A stretch of DNA of 64,000 nt from Limnomonas spitsbergensis. Taxonomy: Eukaryota; Chlorophyta; Chlorophyceae; Chlamydomonadales. The stretch covers positions 3,136,501 through 3,200,500 of the forward strand of contig JAYJMM010000038.1 in assembly GCA_037349105.1 (NCBI GenBank), read 5' to 3'. Position 1 is the first letter of the stretch, and each line of letters begins with the position of its first letter. The notes under the pieces were generated by a model. That model was given only the letters and a program-made list of their open reading frames with translations. It had not been told where the DNA came from and did no database searches. Shown piece by piece: positions 23,336 through 35,300 of this stretch. The translations under genes were made by a program, and so were the position numbers.

Positions 23336-26300
23336 TCACTCGTCCTTCTTGCCCAGAGCCCCCACGCCCACGTCTATCGCCTTGAGCCTCTCTGCCAGAG
23401 GCGGGTGCGAATAGTGGAACGAGGAGTACAGCGGATCCACATTCATGGCGCTCTTGTTCTCCTCCTCCAGCTTGAGCAGCGCCTGCAGCAGGATAGGATA
23501 ATGTGTGTGTGAGTGGAGAGCCAGGAAGCTGAGGCAACAGGTCCATAACTACAAAACCGTGAAGTATGCAGTTTAGCTGACTAGTTGTATGGTGATGATC
23601 AGCATGCAGCCGACAGACACAGGTGCATCACTGCACAGGTGCTGCCGTCCTCAGCAGTTAGAATTTCCAGCTATGTTGCCACATTCTCCCATCATGGCGC
23701 ACACTCACCACAGCTCTCTCCACTCTCTCCCCATTCACCCCACCCCCTCAGCCCGCCACTCGAACTCCGCCTCTGCCCCCCACTCACCCCGCGTAGCTCT
23801 GTGCCCATGCCTTGCGACACTGCAAAGCCGTCGGCCTGGAACTCAAAGGTCCGGCTCACCAGATTCTGCAGGTAGTTGATGACCTGGCAATAGGGTTCCG
23901 GAGCAGGGGGACATCAGGGCAAATGAGCCAGGAGCCAACAGGGTTCAAAGCAAGGATCCATCAAGACCCTGACAGGGTTCAGGAACCATGAGGGTTACGG
24001 AGCAGGGAATCATCAGGAGTTATGGAGCCAGCAGGATTAAGAAGCCAGAGGAAGCCAACACTTTGAAAGATCAGCTTGGTGGCAGCAGCAGCTGAGGCCA
24101 GATCAGCACTGCTGAATTACTTATTTTGATTGACAGACCGGTAAGACTGGTAACACGGGGCAGATCTCCCAGGGCAGGCTACACCAGGACGTATCTGAAT
24201 TGTGGCTGAAATGCACGGATCCGAACACAGCCACGTCGGCGGGGTCCGTCACCCCCCCCCCCTCTCTCCCACGCCCTCTTCTGCTCCCACCTCGTCAATG
24301 GGCGACGAGATGAATTGGAACAGCACCATGGAAATGAAGGCGGGCTTGCCAAGTCCGGCAAAGCCGAAAGAGTCCAATAGGCCCTGCAAGCGAAGGGGAG
24401 GGGGGGACGGGGCAGGGGGGTGATGTACAACATTGCCCGTCAGGTGGTTGGGGAAACAGGGTGATGTACACCAATGTCAATCATGTGGTTGTGGAAACGA
24501 GATGAGGCATGCCCGTGCGTGTGAAAAACGGTTAGATCACATCCGTGCTTGGGGTCCAGGGTTATGCATAAGTAACCCTGCACCCTATGAATCAAACCCA
24601 TGTTTTTCAAAAGCCCCTCCTGAGGCCCACCCCACTCTGATCCAGTCCAGATCCAGTCCAGATCCAGATCTAGATCCTCACCTGTGAGCTGCGGATGAAC
24701 GTGAAGAGGCTGAAGCTTGTCAGCAGGACCAATTGGTTCACTCCAAACAACACCGGGGTATGACGCAGCTTCCAATGGCCTGGAGGCAGGTGGATTGTTT
24801 GGGGATGCTGTGTGTGTGCGGATGTGTGGAGTGTTGAATCATTGTGTGCGGATGTGTGGAGTGCGAGAGTTTACATGTAGGTGACGAGGGAGTATGGTGA
24901 GGGTTGGTATGTTTTTGTGTGGAGAGGATGTGTGGTGGTGATGATGAGGTGAGGGTAAGGGATGTGGCTGAGAGATACAAACGCCAAAGAATCCGATACT
25001 GCAGTAACCGGGAGCAGGTACTCGGCACCCGCTGGAGCAGGGCACTGAGGAGGATGTGGGAGCAGGCTTGCCTAGACAGCATGCAACCACAGCCATCGCT
25101 GCGCCCCGCAACAGCAGGCGCTGAAACCCCCGCAGGCTTGCCTGGACAGCGTGAAACCACGGGCGACTAGGTGAATGATACAGGACGAGCATCAGCCCAA
25201 AGGAGGGCGGGCGGGCAGGCGGGTGGGGTAGTTCAATCTGCCGACTCCTGCTCTTGCCCAAGGGCGGAAAGATTGGCGTGCTGACGGATGGGTAAGGCAA
25301 CTGAAGCTGCCGACCCCTGTGCTCACCCCAGGTCCTGTGCTTCTGTCTTCTTCCCTCCCGGCTCCCAAGGCATCCTCCCCTAGGCTCATGCAAGCCAATG
25401 CACCCCCACCCCCTCGGCCTCACCCAGCTCATGGGCCAGCACGGCCACTACCTGCTCCTCAGAGCAGTGACTGAGGAGCGTGTCGTACAGCACGATCCGC
25501 TTGTTCCGCCCAAAGCCATACCTGCACGAGGAGTTAGGGTTTAGAATTAAGTGGCTAGTTCCGCCCAAAGCCATACCTGCACGAGGAGTTAGGGTTTAGG
25601 GTGAGGTCGCTAGTTCCGCCCAAAGCACACGGCAAACAAAAGAAAAGGCCAAGGCTGCGGTACAGGTGCTGCAGGGGTGTTGAGGCTCACGCTTCTGTAG
25701 TACCAGGCTCCTCTGGTCGTGGGCCCCAACGCAGCTGAATTATGTAGCTGAAGCACCCTAACATCATTCCCCCAAGGTCCAGGACCATGATATTTATCTG
25801 AAGGAGCAAGGCTCACGTTGTAGCTGCGCCAGGCTGTCCAGATCTCAATTTATAGATGCACCTGAAGTATAGCTCAAGCACTCAACCATCAAAACTGCTG
25901 CGGTCCAGGTCCAGTTCCAGGGTTTAGGGTTTAGGGTTTAGGTCGAGGGTCCCGGGGGCCAAGGCTCAGGCATAACCAGTGTTTATTTTTTTCGTGACTC
26001 AGCTACATGTCAGCTACACTCCGGCCCCTGGCTGGAGGCCCCATTTGTGGCCAGCCATGATGTTTTGGCCATCAGCCGTGGCCGGTCCAGGTTTGGTTCC
26101 AATCAGGCCTTTGGCAGCCGTGGGGCGGCCTGCCAAAGTTGGACTTCTGGCCGAAAATATAAACGCTGGTCATGGGGTAAAAAACAATCGCTGGTCATGG
26201 GGTAAAAAAAAAACGCCGTGTATGACTCCGCCCTCCCTGGGTCCAGGGCCATCAAGAATCTGGAACAAGGTGCACAGGCTCATAGGGTGGGCAGGGTTGG

Positions 26301-29300
26301 ACGGCTGGGGCAGCCCTGCCATTTCCTCAAAGCAGAGGGGAGCTTAACTCTGTCATCAAGCATGCGGAGCAAGGTACGCCAAAAGCTTTTTATTCAAAAA
26401 CAATTGAAAAAAGAAAACAATGGAATTGAAAGCCTCGTTCATAGGGTGGGTAGGGTGGTTTGGACGGCCAGGACTACCATCACGTGATACCAGGGGGGAA
26501 CTTGACTCTGTCAACAAGAAGGGCGCGATGGTGAAGCCCCAGGCGCCTCCTATCCCCTCGCTCCCTCCCCCCCGCCCCCCCTCCCTGACTGACGCTCACC
26601 TGTTTGCACTTTTACCTCTGCTTCCTCCCCCCTCACCCACCTGTCCCTTGCTGATGTTTATTTGCATGCAATGCATCCTCCTATCCCCTCTCAGCCCCCC
26701 TTTCCTTGTCCCTCAGTGATGTTCATATGTATGCACTCCATCTTCCTACCCCTCTCAGCCCCCCTCTCCTTATCCCTCAGTGATTTTATATGTATGCACT
26801 CCATCCTCCTACCCCCTCTCAGCCCCCCTCTCCTTGTCCCTCAGTGATGTTTATATGTATGCACTCCATCTTCCTACCCCTCTCAGCCCCCCTCTCCTTG
26901 TCCCTCAGTGATGTTTATATGTATGCACTCCATCTTCCTACCCCTCTCAGCCCCCCTCTCCTTGTCCCTCAGTGATGTTTATATGTATGCACTCCATCCT
27001 CCTACCCCTCTCAGCCCCCCTCTCCTTGTCCCTCAGTGATGTTTATATGTATGCACTCCATCCTCCTACCCCTCTCAGCCCCCCTCTCCTTGTCCCTCAG
27101 TGATGTTTATATGTATGCACTCCATCCTCCTACCCCTCTCAGCCCCCCTCTCCTTGTCCCTCAGTGATGTTTATATGTATGCACTCCATCTTCCTACCCC
27201 TCTCAGCCCCCCTCTCCTTGTCCCTCAGTGATGTTTATATGTATGCACTCCATCTTCCTACCCCTCTCAGCCCCCCTCTCCTTGTCCCTCAGTGATGTTT
27301 ATATGTATGCACTCCATCCTCCTACCCCCTCTCAGCCCCCCTCTCCTTATCCCTCAGTGATGTTTATATGTATGCACTCCATCCTCCTACCCCCTCTCAG
27401 CCCCCCTCTCCTTATCCCTCAGTGATGTTTATATGTATGCACTCCATCTTCCTACCCCTCTCAGCCCCCCTCTCCTTGTCCCTCAGTGATGTTTATATGT
27501 ATGCACTCCATCTTCCTACCCCTCTCAGCCCCCCTCTCCTTGTCCCTCAGTGATGTTTATATGTATGCACTCCATCTTCCTACCCCCTCTCAGCCCCCCT
27601 CTCCTTGTCCCTCAGTGATGTTTATATGTATACACTCCATCCTCCTACCCCTCTCAGCCCCCCTCTCCTTATCCCTCAGTGATGTTTATATGTATACACT
27701 CCATCCTCCTACCCCCTCTCAGCCCCCCTCTCCTTGTCCCTCAGTGATGTTTATATGTATGCCCTCCATCTTCCTACCCCCTCTCAGCCCCCCTCTCATT
27801 ATCCCTCAGTGATGTTTATATGTATGCACTCCATCCTCCTACCCCCTCTCAGCCCCCCTCTCCTTATCCCTCAGTGATGTTTATATGTATGCACTCCATC
27901 TTCCTACCCCCTCTCAGCCCCCCTCTCCTTATCCCTCAGTGATGTTTTTATGTATGCACTCCATCTTCCTACCCCTCTCAGCCCCCCTCTCCTTGTCCCT
28001 CAGTGATGTTTATATGTATGCACTCCATCCTCCTACCCCTCTCAGCCCCCCTCTCCTTATCCCTCAGTGATGTTTATATGTATGCACTCCATCCTCCTAC
28101 CCCCTCTCAGCCCCCCTCTCCTTATCCCTCAGTGATGTTTATATGTATACACTCAATCCTCCTACCCCCTCTCAGCCCCCCTCTCCTTATCCCTCAGTGA
28201 TGTTTATATGTATGCACTCCATCCTCCTACCCCTCTCAGCCCCCCTCTCCTTATCCCTCAGTGATGTTTATATGTATGCACTCCATCCTCCTACCCCTCT
28301 CAGCCCCCCTCTCCTTGTCCCTCAGTGATGTTTATATGCATGCACTCCATCCTCCTACCCCCTCTCAGCCCCCCTCTCCTTATCCCTCAGTGATGTTTAT
28401 ATGTATGCACTCCATCCTCCTACCCCTCTCAGCCCCCCTCTCCTTGTCCCTCAGTGATGTTTATATGTATGCACTCCATCTTCCTACCCCTCTCAGCCCC
28501 CCTCTCCTTGTCCCTCAGTGATGTTTATATGTATGCACTCCATCCTCCTACCCCCTCTCAGCCCCCCTCTCCTTGTCCCTCAGTGATGTTTATATGTATG
28601 CACTCCATCCTCCTACCCCCTCTCAGCCCCCCTCTCCTTATCCCTCAGTGATGTTTATATTTATGCACTCCATCTTCCTACCCCTCTCAGCCCCCCTCTC
28701 CTTGTCCCTCAGTGATGTTTATATGTATGCACTCCATCCTCCTACCCCCTCTCAGCCCCCCTCTCCTTGTCCCTCAGTGATGTTTATATGTATGCACTCC
28801 ATCCTCCTACCCCCTCTCAGCCCCCCTCTCCTTATCCCTCAGTGATGTTTATATGTATGCACTCCATCCTCCTACCCCCTCTCAGCCCCCCTTTCCTTGT
28901 CCCTCAGTGATGTTTATATGTATGCACTCCATCCTCCTACCCCCTCTCAGCCCCCCTCTCCTTGTCCCTCAGTGATGTTTATATGTATGCACTCCATCCT
29001 CCTACCCCCTCTCAGCCCCCCTCTCCTTGTCCCTCAGTGATGTTTATATGCATGCACTCCATCTTCCTATCCCTTCTCCCACCCTCCCGTGTCCCTCAGT
29101 GATGTTTATATGTATGCACTCCATCCTCCTACCCCCTCTCAGTACCCCTCTCCTTGTCCCTCAGTGATGTTTATATGTATGCACTCCATCTTCAAATCCC
29201 TTCTCCCACCCTCCCGTGTCCCTCAGTGATGTTTATATGCATGCACTCCATCTTCCTACCCCTCTCAGCCCCCCTCTCCTTGTCCCTCAGTGATGTTTAT

Positions 29301-32300
29301 ATGTATGCACTCCATCCTCCTACCCCCTCTCAGCCCCCCTCTCCTTATCCCTCAGTGATGTTTATATGTATGCACTCCATCCTCCTACCCCTCTCAGCCC
29401 CCCTCTCCTTATCCCTCAGTGATGTTTATATGTATGCACTCCATCCTCCTACCCCCTCTCAGCCCCCCTCTCCTTATCCCTCAGTGATGTTTATATGCAT
29501 GCACTCCATCCTCCTACCCCCTCTCAGCCCCCCTCTCCTTGTCCCTCAGTGATGTTTATATGTATGCACTCCATCCTCCTACCCCCTCTCAGCCCCCCTC
29601 TCCTTGTCCCTCAGTGATGTTTATATGCATGCACTCCATCTTCCTATCCCTTCTCCCACCCTCCCGTGTCCCTCAGTGATGTTTATATGTATGCACTCCA
29701 TCTTCCTACCCCCTCTCAGCCCCCCTCTCCATGTCCCTCAGTGATGTTTATATGCATGCACTCCATCTTCCTATCCCTTCTCCCACCCTCCCGTGTCCCT
29801 AGCTGACGCTCACATGTATGCGTTGCTGTGTGCGCTGCGCTTGCTGCCATCCACCTTGAACAGTTTCCGGAGGGGGAACTTCAGCCCACTCGCCAACTGC
29901 TCAATGCGGCTGCGCAAGCTGCCCTGTGGAAATGACGGGCAGCAAAAAGTCAGAGGAGAAGGAGGGGGGCACACACACGCCAAGCCTCAGATCTACAGCC
30001 CAGTCTAAGACCCAGCAGGCACCCAGCCCAGTCCAACTTGGTTCACAGAGTCTGCGAATCCAAGGCCCCATGCCCAGCCCAATCCAGCGCCCGGTCCAGC
30101 CTCTTGAACAAAGCGCAGCTGCGAAGGCAGAATCACATTCAGCCAGCCTTGCATGTGAGGCCGAAATACCTCAACCCTAAAACTCTGAACCCCGCCACCC
30201 GCAGATCCTGGAGGTCCCGCCAGATCTCGCAGATCCTGGAGGTCCGGCCAGATCTCGCAGATCCTGGAGGTCCGGCGCACAACCCCATCCCGCACCTCCG
30301 GAAGCGTTTCAAACTTGTTGAACAGAGGCGCTATGACGACGGGGTAGATGGTCATGAAGAAGAGTGAAAGCGCCAGCATGAAGGCCCACAGGTACAGCGC
30401 CAACCAAGCACCTCCCACCTGCAAACGAATGGGGTCAAAGGGTCTAGGGTGCATGGGTGAAGTGCATAAGCCATCGTGGATCAAGGTTCAGTGCGTCAGT
30501 GCAAGCCATACACCTCCCACCCGCACACGCATGGGGCTTTAGGGTGTCGGGTGTTGACAGTTGGGAGGAGTTTCCAGAGGCACAGGGCATGAGGGCAAGC
30601 AGCGCACCTCCAATGCACCAAAACAATCAGGATCCTTCGTTGGTTTAGGGTCCAGGGTGCACATGCATGGGTGAAGTGCATGTGCATGGGAAAGCACTCG
30701 CACAATGCGACGCAAACCCTAAACCCTACGCTGGATGGGAGCTGAAGTTGAGCTTCAAAATCAAACCCTGAACCGTTGCCGTCCTGCGGGGCTGGCCATG
30801 CCTCTACCATGCTTGAGCCCATACAATTTACACCATGCATTTATGCATGTCTCAATTTCACACAATTTTCTAATTTTACGATTCGTTATTTTCTGCGCAC
30901 CAGGCCACCTCTTCATGGCTGATCCGGCCACCCTGTCAGGGATGATCCAACCTTTTGTGTTGGGAAGAGCAAGAGGTAGGGTAACCTCTTAGCCTTCCCC
31001 CCTACACTGGGACATCAGCTCTTACCCGCATCAGGAATGACGCACCGGCCAGGCTGGGGGGCGGATCTCACCTTCCATGTTGGCAACAGCACGAGGCAGG
31101 ATATGCTTTGAAAAAGTGAAACATGAGCTCACCTGCAAGATGTACGTCAGCCCGGCCACAACCGGAGGGATGAGGACCAGACCCAATAGAGCCTGCACAG
31201 TCAGCACCAGGGTTGAGGGCTCAGATTTAAATCGAGGACAGCCTGCACAGTCAGCACCAGGGTTGAGGGCTCAGATTTAAATCGCGGACAGCCTGCACAG
31301 TCAGCACCAGGGTTGAGGGTTCAGATTTAAATCGAGGACAGCCTGCACAGTCAGCACCAGGGTTGAGACCCAGATTTAAATCAAGCATAGCCTGCACAGT
31401 CAGCACCAGGGTTAAGGGCTCAGATTTAAATCGAGCATAGCCTGCACAGTCAGCATCAGGGTTGAGGGCTCAGATTTAAATCAAGCATAACCTGCACAGT
31501 CAGCACTGGGGTTGAGGGCTCAGATTTAAATCAAGCATAGCCTACTGCACAGTTAGCACCAGGGATGAGGGTTCAGGTTTATATCGAGCATAGCCTGCAC
31601 AGTCAGCATCAGGGTTGAGGGTTCCGATTTAAATCGAGCATATCCTGCACAGTCAGCACCAGGGATGAGGGTTCAGATTTAAATTGAGCATTATCTGCAC
31701 AGTCAGCACTGGGGTTGAGGGTTTACACGTAAATCAAGCATAGCATGCACAGTCAGCACCAGGGTTGAGAGATCAGGTTTAAATCGAGCATAGCCTGCAC
31801 AGTCAGCACCAGGGTTGAGGGTTTACACGTAAATCAAGCATAGCATGCACAGTCAGCACCAGGGCTGAGGGTTCAGATTTAAATCAAGCATATCCTGCAC
31901 AGTCAGCACTGGGGTTGAGGGTTCAGGTTTACATTAGAGCATAGCCTGCACAGTCAGCACCAGGATTGAGGGCTCAGGTTTAAATCGAGCATAGCCTGCA
32001 CAGTCAGCACCGGGGTTCAGGGTCCAGGTTTAAATCGTGCATAGCCTGCACATTCAGCACCAGGGTTGAGGGTTCAGGTTTAAATTGAGCATAGCCTGCA
32101 CAGTCAGCACCTGGGTTGAGGGCTCAGGTTTAAATCGAGCATAGCCTGCACAGTCAGCACCAGGGTTGAGGGTTGAGGGTACCACCGACTGTAGCCTGCA
32201 CCAGGGTTGAGGGTTAAACCCAGCATAGCCTGCACAGTCAGCACCAGTAGGGTTTAGGGGTTTGGGCTGCATCAGCGTGATTGATTGGACCTAGGGTCCA

Positions 32301-35300
32301 GATTTAGAATGAGGTCTCGCTGCCAAAGCATTGAACTTGAATTTAAATCCGTGGTGCCCAGCATACGGATTCTGGTGGATCACCTCAGGCGTGGAGGTGT
32401 GGGGGCCGAGGTAGCTGCCTGGTCTTGCAGCAAACAAAAGTGGGCTAGCGGAGACATGCACAGCACTGATTAATAGGAGGCGAGAAGGTTCTGGAGTGGT
32501 GGGTGGTGCCCGGCCGAGGGTGCAGCAGGCCTTAAGACGGGAGGGGCACTCAGGCGCAGCGCGGTTTATGTGAGGGTGCTTCAGTGACAATGTAGGTACA
32601 CTGCAGCATGTGTCACTAATAAAATCCGCGCGGAAAGACTCCATCTCAAGGGTCGACTGCGGTTGTCGGGGGACTCGTCCGACCCCCTGAAGGACAGGCC
32701 CCTTCCGGGGGGGCCAGGTGCATTACGCCCTGCTGTTGGGTCCCCTATAGCCCAGAGGTGGCTGCCCAGCGGCCTGCGTACCAAACCTCAGAGCCCGAGA
32801 TTTGGCGCTCCATCATATTAACACAGGCAGGCGAGAAAAATATGGAGGCGAGGGTTAAGAATCCAGGCCAAGTGGAGGATACGGTAGCGCACAAACCAAC
32901 TGGTGTGCACTGAAATAAACCAACTGGTGTGCATGGATAAGGACGCAAGGAGGGGAGGTGCATCGGCGCATATTGTGACTGGTTCAGGCTTCAGGGTTTA
33001 GGGTTGAGGGTTGACGAGCGTCGTCTGTAGCCTTTCTGCTTTGCCGTACGTTGACCGGCACGTTTGCCAGCTAGCTGGGGGATGCGGCAGCGCTCGTACA
33101 GAACAGACCATGTCTGTGAAAAAACAAACAACCCCTGTTTGTCAGGTCCAGGCCCCTGCTCCACCACAAAGGATGTAAGGCTAAGGGTTTCATGTTAAGG
33201 GTTCAGGGTGATTCAGCGCGTAATCACTCAACCGTATCCCTGACAATGGGCCTGAGCGTCTACTTATTGAGCCTGCCCTTCTGGTGAACCAATTAAGGTT
33301 GAGGTCAGGGATTAGAGGGGATCCAGCACCTACCGACTTGATCATATCCATGACAAAGAGCCCGAGCGTCTGCTTGTTGAAGCCGTGCTTCTGCTCCACC
33401 ACAAACGTGCTGTACAGAGACCATGGCAGGCCCGTGACCATGTTGCTGGCCTACAGGCACATGGGGGGCGGTGAGAGCAGCGCTTCTTCTTTCTATTATA
33501 AGTCCACCTTGAGCAGGCTGCACCGCTGCTAAAGAAGGCCCGATGGGGGCCAAACCTGGACCGGGCTACGACTGGTGGTCCAAGCGGCATGGCTGGCCAC
33601 ACATGGGGTCCCCAGCGAACTTAGGCTCAACCTCAGCTACAATTCAGCTCCTGGTACGAGCTTAGGCTCAACCTCAGAGGGTTTGATCTCAGGCCAGGAC
33701 AGGTCTGCCAACATTTTGCTGGCCAGAAGGGACAGGATCGGGGAGAGAGGGGAGGAGGGGGGGCCAGAGTCCTATCCCAATCGGCCCAGGGGGTGGGTGT
33801 TTACCTCCTGCTGTCCTCAAACATTTCCCATGCACATCTACAAAAAGAAATGTGTTTTGCTCACCCAGTCACAATATTTCGCCCCAGGCGGACACTTTCC
33901 AATGCCTCAAGGCCCATAACATAAGTTTAAAGCTCCTTCCCTCCCTCCCTAAGAGAGCATATACAGACACTTAATCACCTCAACCACACAGAATCCCTCC
34001 AAATTGTTTCCAATTTTTTTCTAGCTACAATTCAGCAATCCATCTTCAGGGTGCTTCAGCTACAATTCAGCTACAATTCAGCACTTCAGAAACAATTCAG
34101 CACGTCAAGAACATCTGTTGTTCAGGCTGGAGCAGTAAGCCCTCTTGCTCCGACCATCAGCCGTAGGCGGGTCAAGGTCTGTTCCCCATCGATCCAGTGG
34201 TGGCTGACCAGCGAGCAGCAGCCTGCCAACAGTGATCTAGTGTGCACCCTACTGAGCACCAGCGTCCCCCCCAGCGAGCAGCAGCCTGCCAACAGTCATC
34301 TAGTGTGCACGCTACTGAGCACCAGCGCCCCCCCCCAGCGTGCAGCAGCCTGTCAACAGTGATCTAGTGTGCACCCTTATGAGCACCAGCGCCCCCCCCC
34401 AGCGAGCAGCAGCCTGCCAACAGTGATCTAGTGTGCAAACTACTGAGCACCAGCGCCCCCCCCCAGCGTGCAGCAGCCTGTCAACAGTGATCTAGTGTGC
34501 ACCCTAATGAGCACCAGCGCCCCCCCCCCCCAGCGTGCAACAGCCTGCCAACAGTGATCTAGTGTGCACCCTTATGAGCACCAGCGCCCCCCCCAGCGTG
34601 CAGCAGCCTGCCAACAGTGATCTAGTGTGCACCCTTATGAGCACCAGCGCCCCCCCCCAGCGAGCAGCAGCCTGCCAACAGTAATCTAGTGTGCACGCTA
34701 CTGAGCACCAGCGCCCCCCCCCAGCGTGCAGCAGCCTTTCAACAGTGATCTAGCGTGCACCCTTATGAGCACCAGCGCCCCCCCCAGCGAGCAGCAGCCT
34801 GCCAAAAGTGATCTAGTGTGCACGCTACTGAGCACCAGCGCCCCCCCTCCAGCGAGCAGCAGCCTGCCAACAGTGATCTAGTGTGCACCCTAATGAGCAC
34901 CAGCGCCCCCCCCCCCAGCGTGCAACAGCCTGCCAACAGTGATCTAGTGTGCACCCTTATGAGCACCAGCGCCCCCCCCAGCGTGCAGCAGCCTGCCAAC
35001 AGTGATCTAGTGTGCACCCTAATGAGTACCAGCGCCCCCCCCAGCGTGCAGCAGCCTGTCAACAGTGATCTAGTGTGCACCCTAATGAGCACCAGCGCCC
35101 CCCCCCAGCGTGCAACAGCCTGCCAACAGTGATCTAGTGTGCACCATAACGAGAACAGGTTCCCTCTACCCGTCTCATCCTTAACTACACTGATGGTGTG
35201 CCTGTGCTGCATCATGCTTCACACAAAAGAATGGAGGTGTGACCTAGAACCTAAAGATCAGCCCTGGATGAGAGGGGGCTTCACGTTCCTCCAAACAAAT

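Noticed and set aside
26600..29552. Many 60-130 codon frames reading [12 protein letters not shown] peptides
   Set aside because: Repeat translation of the STE24 intron 7 minisatellite, bounded by STE24 exons 7 and 8 that join in phase.
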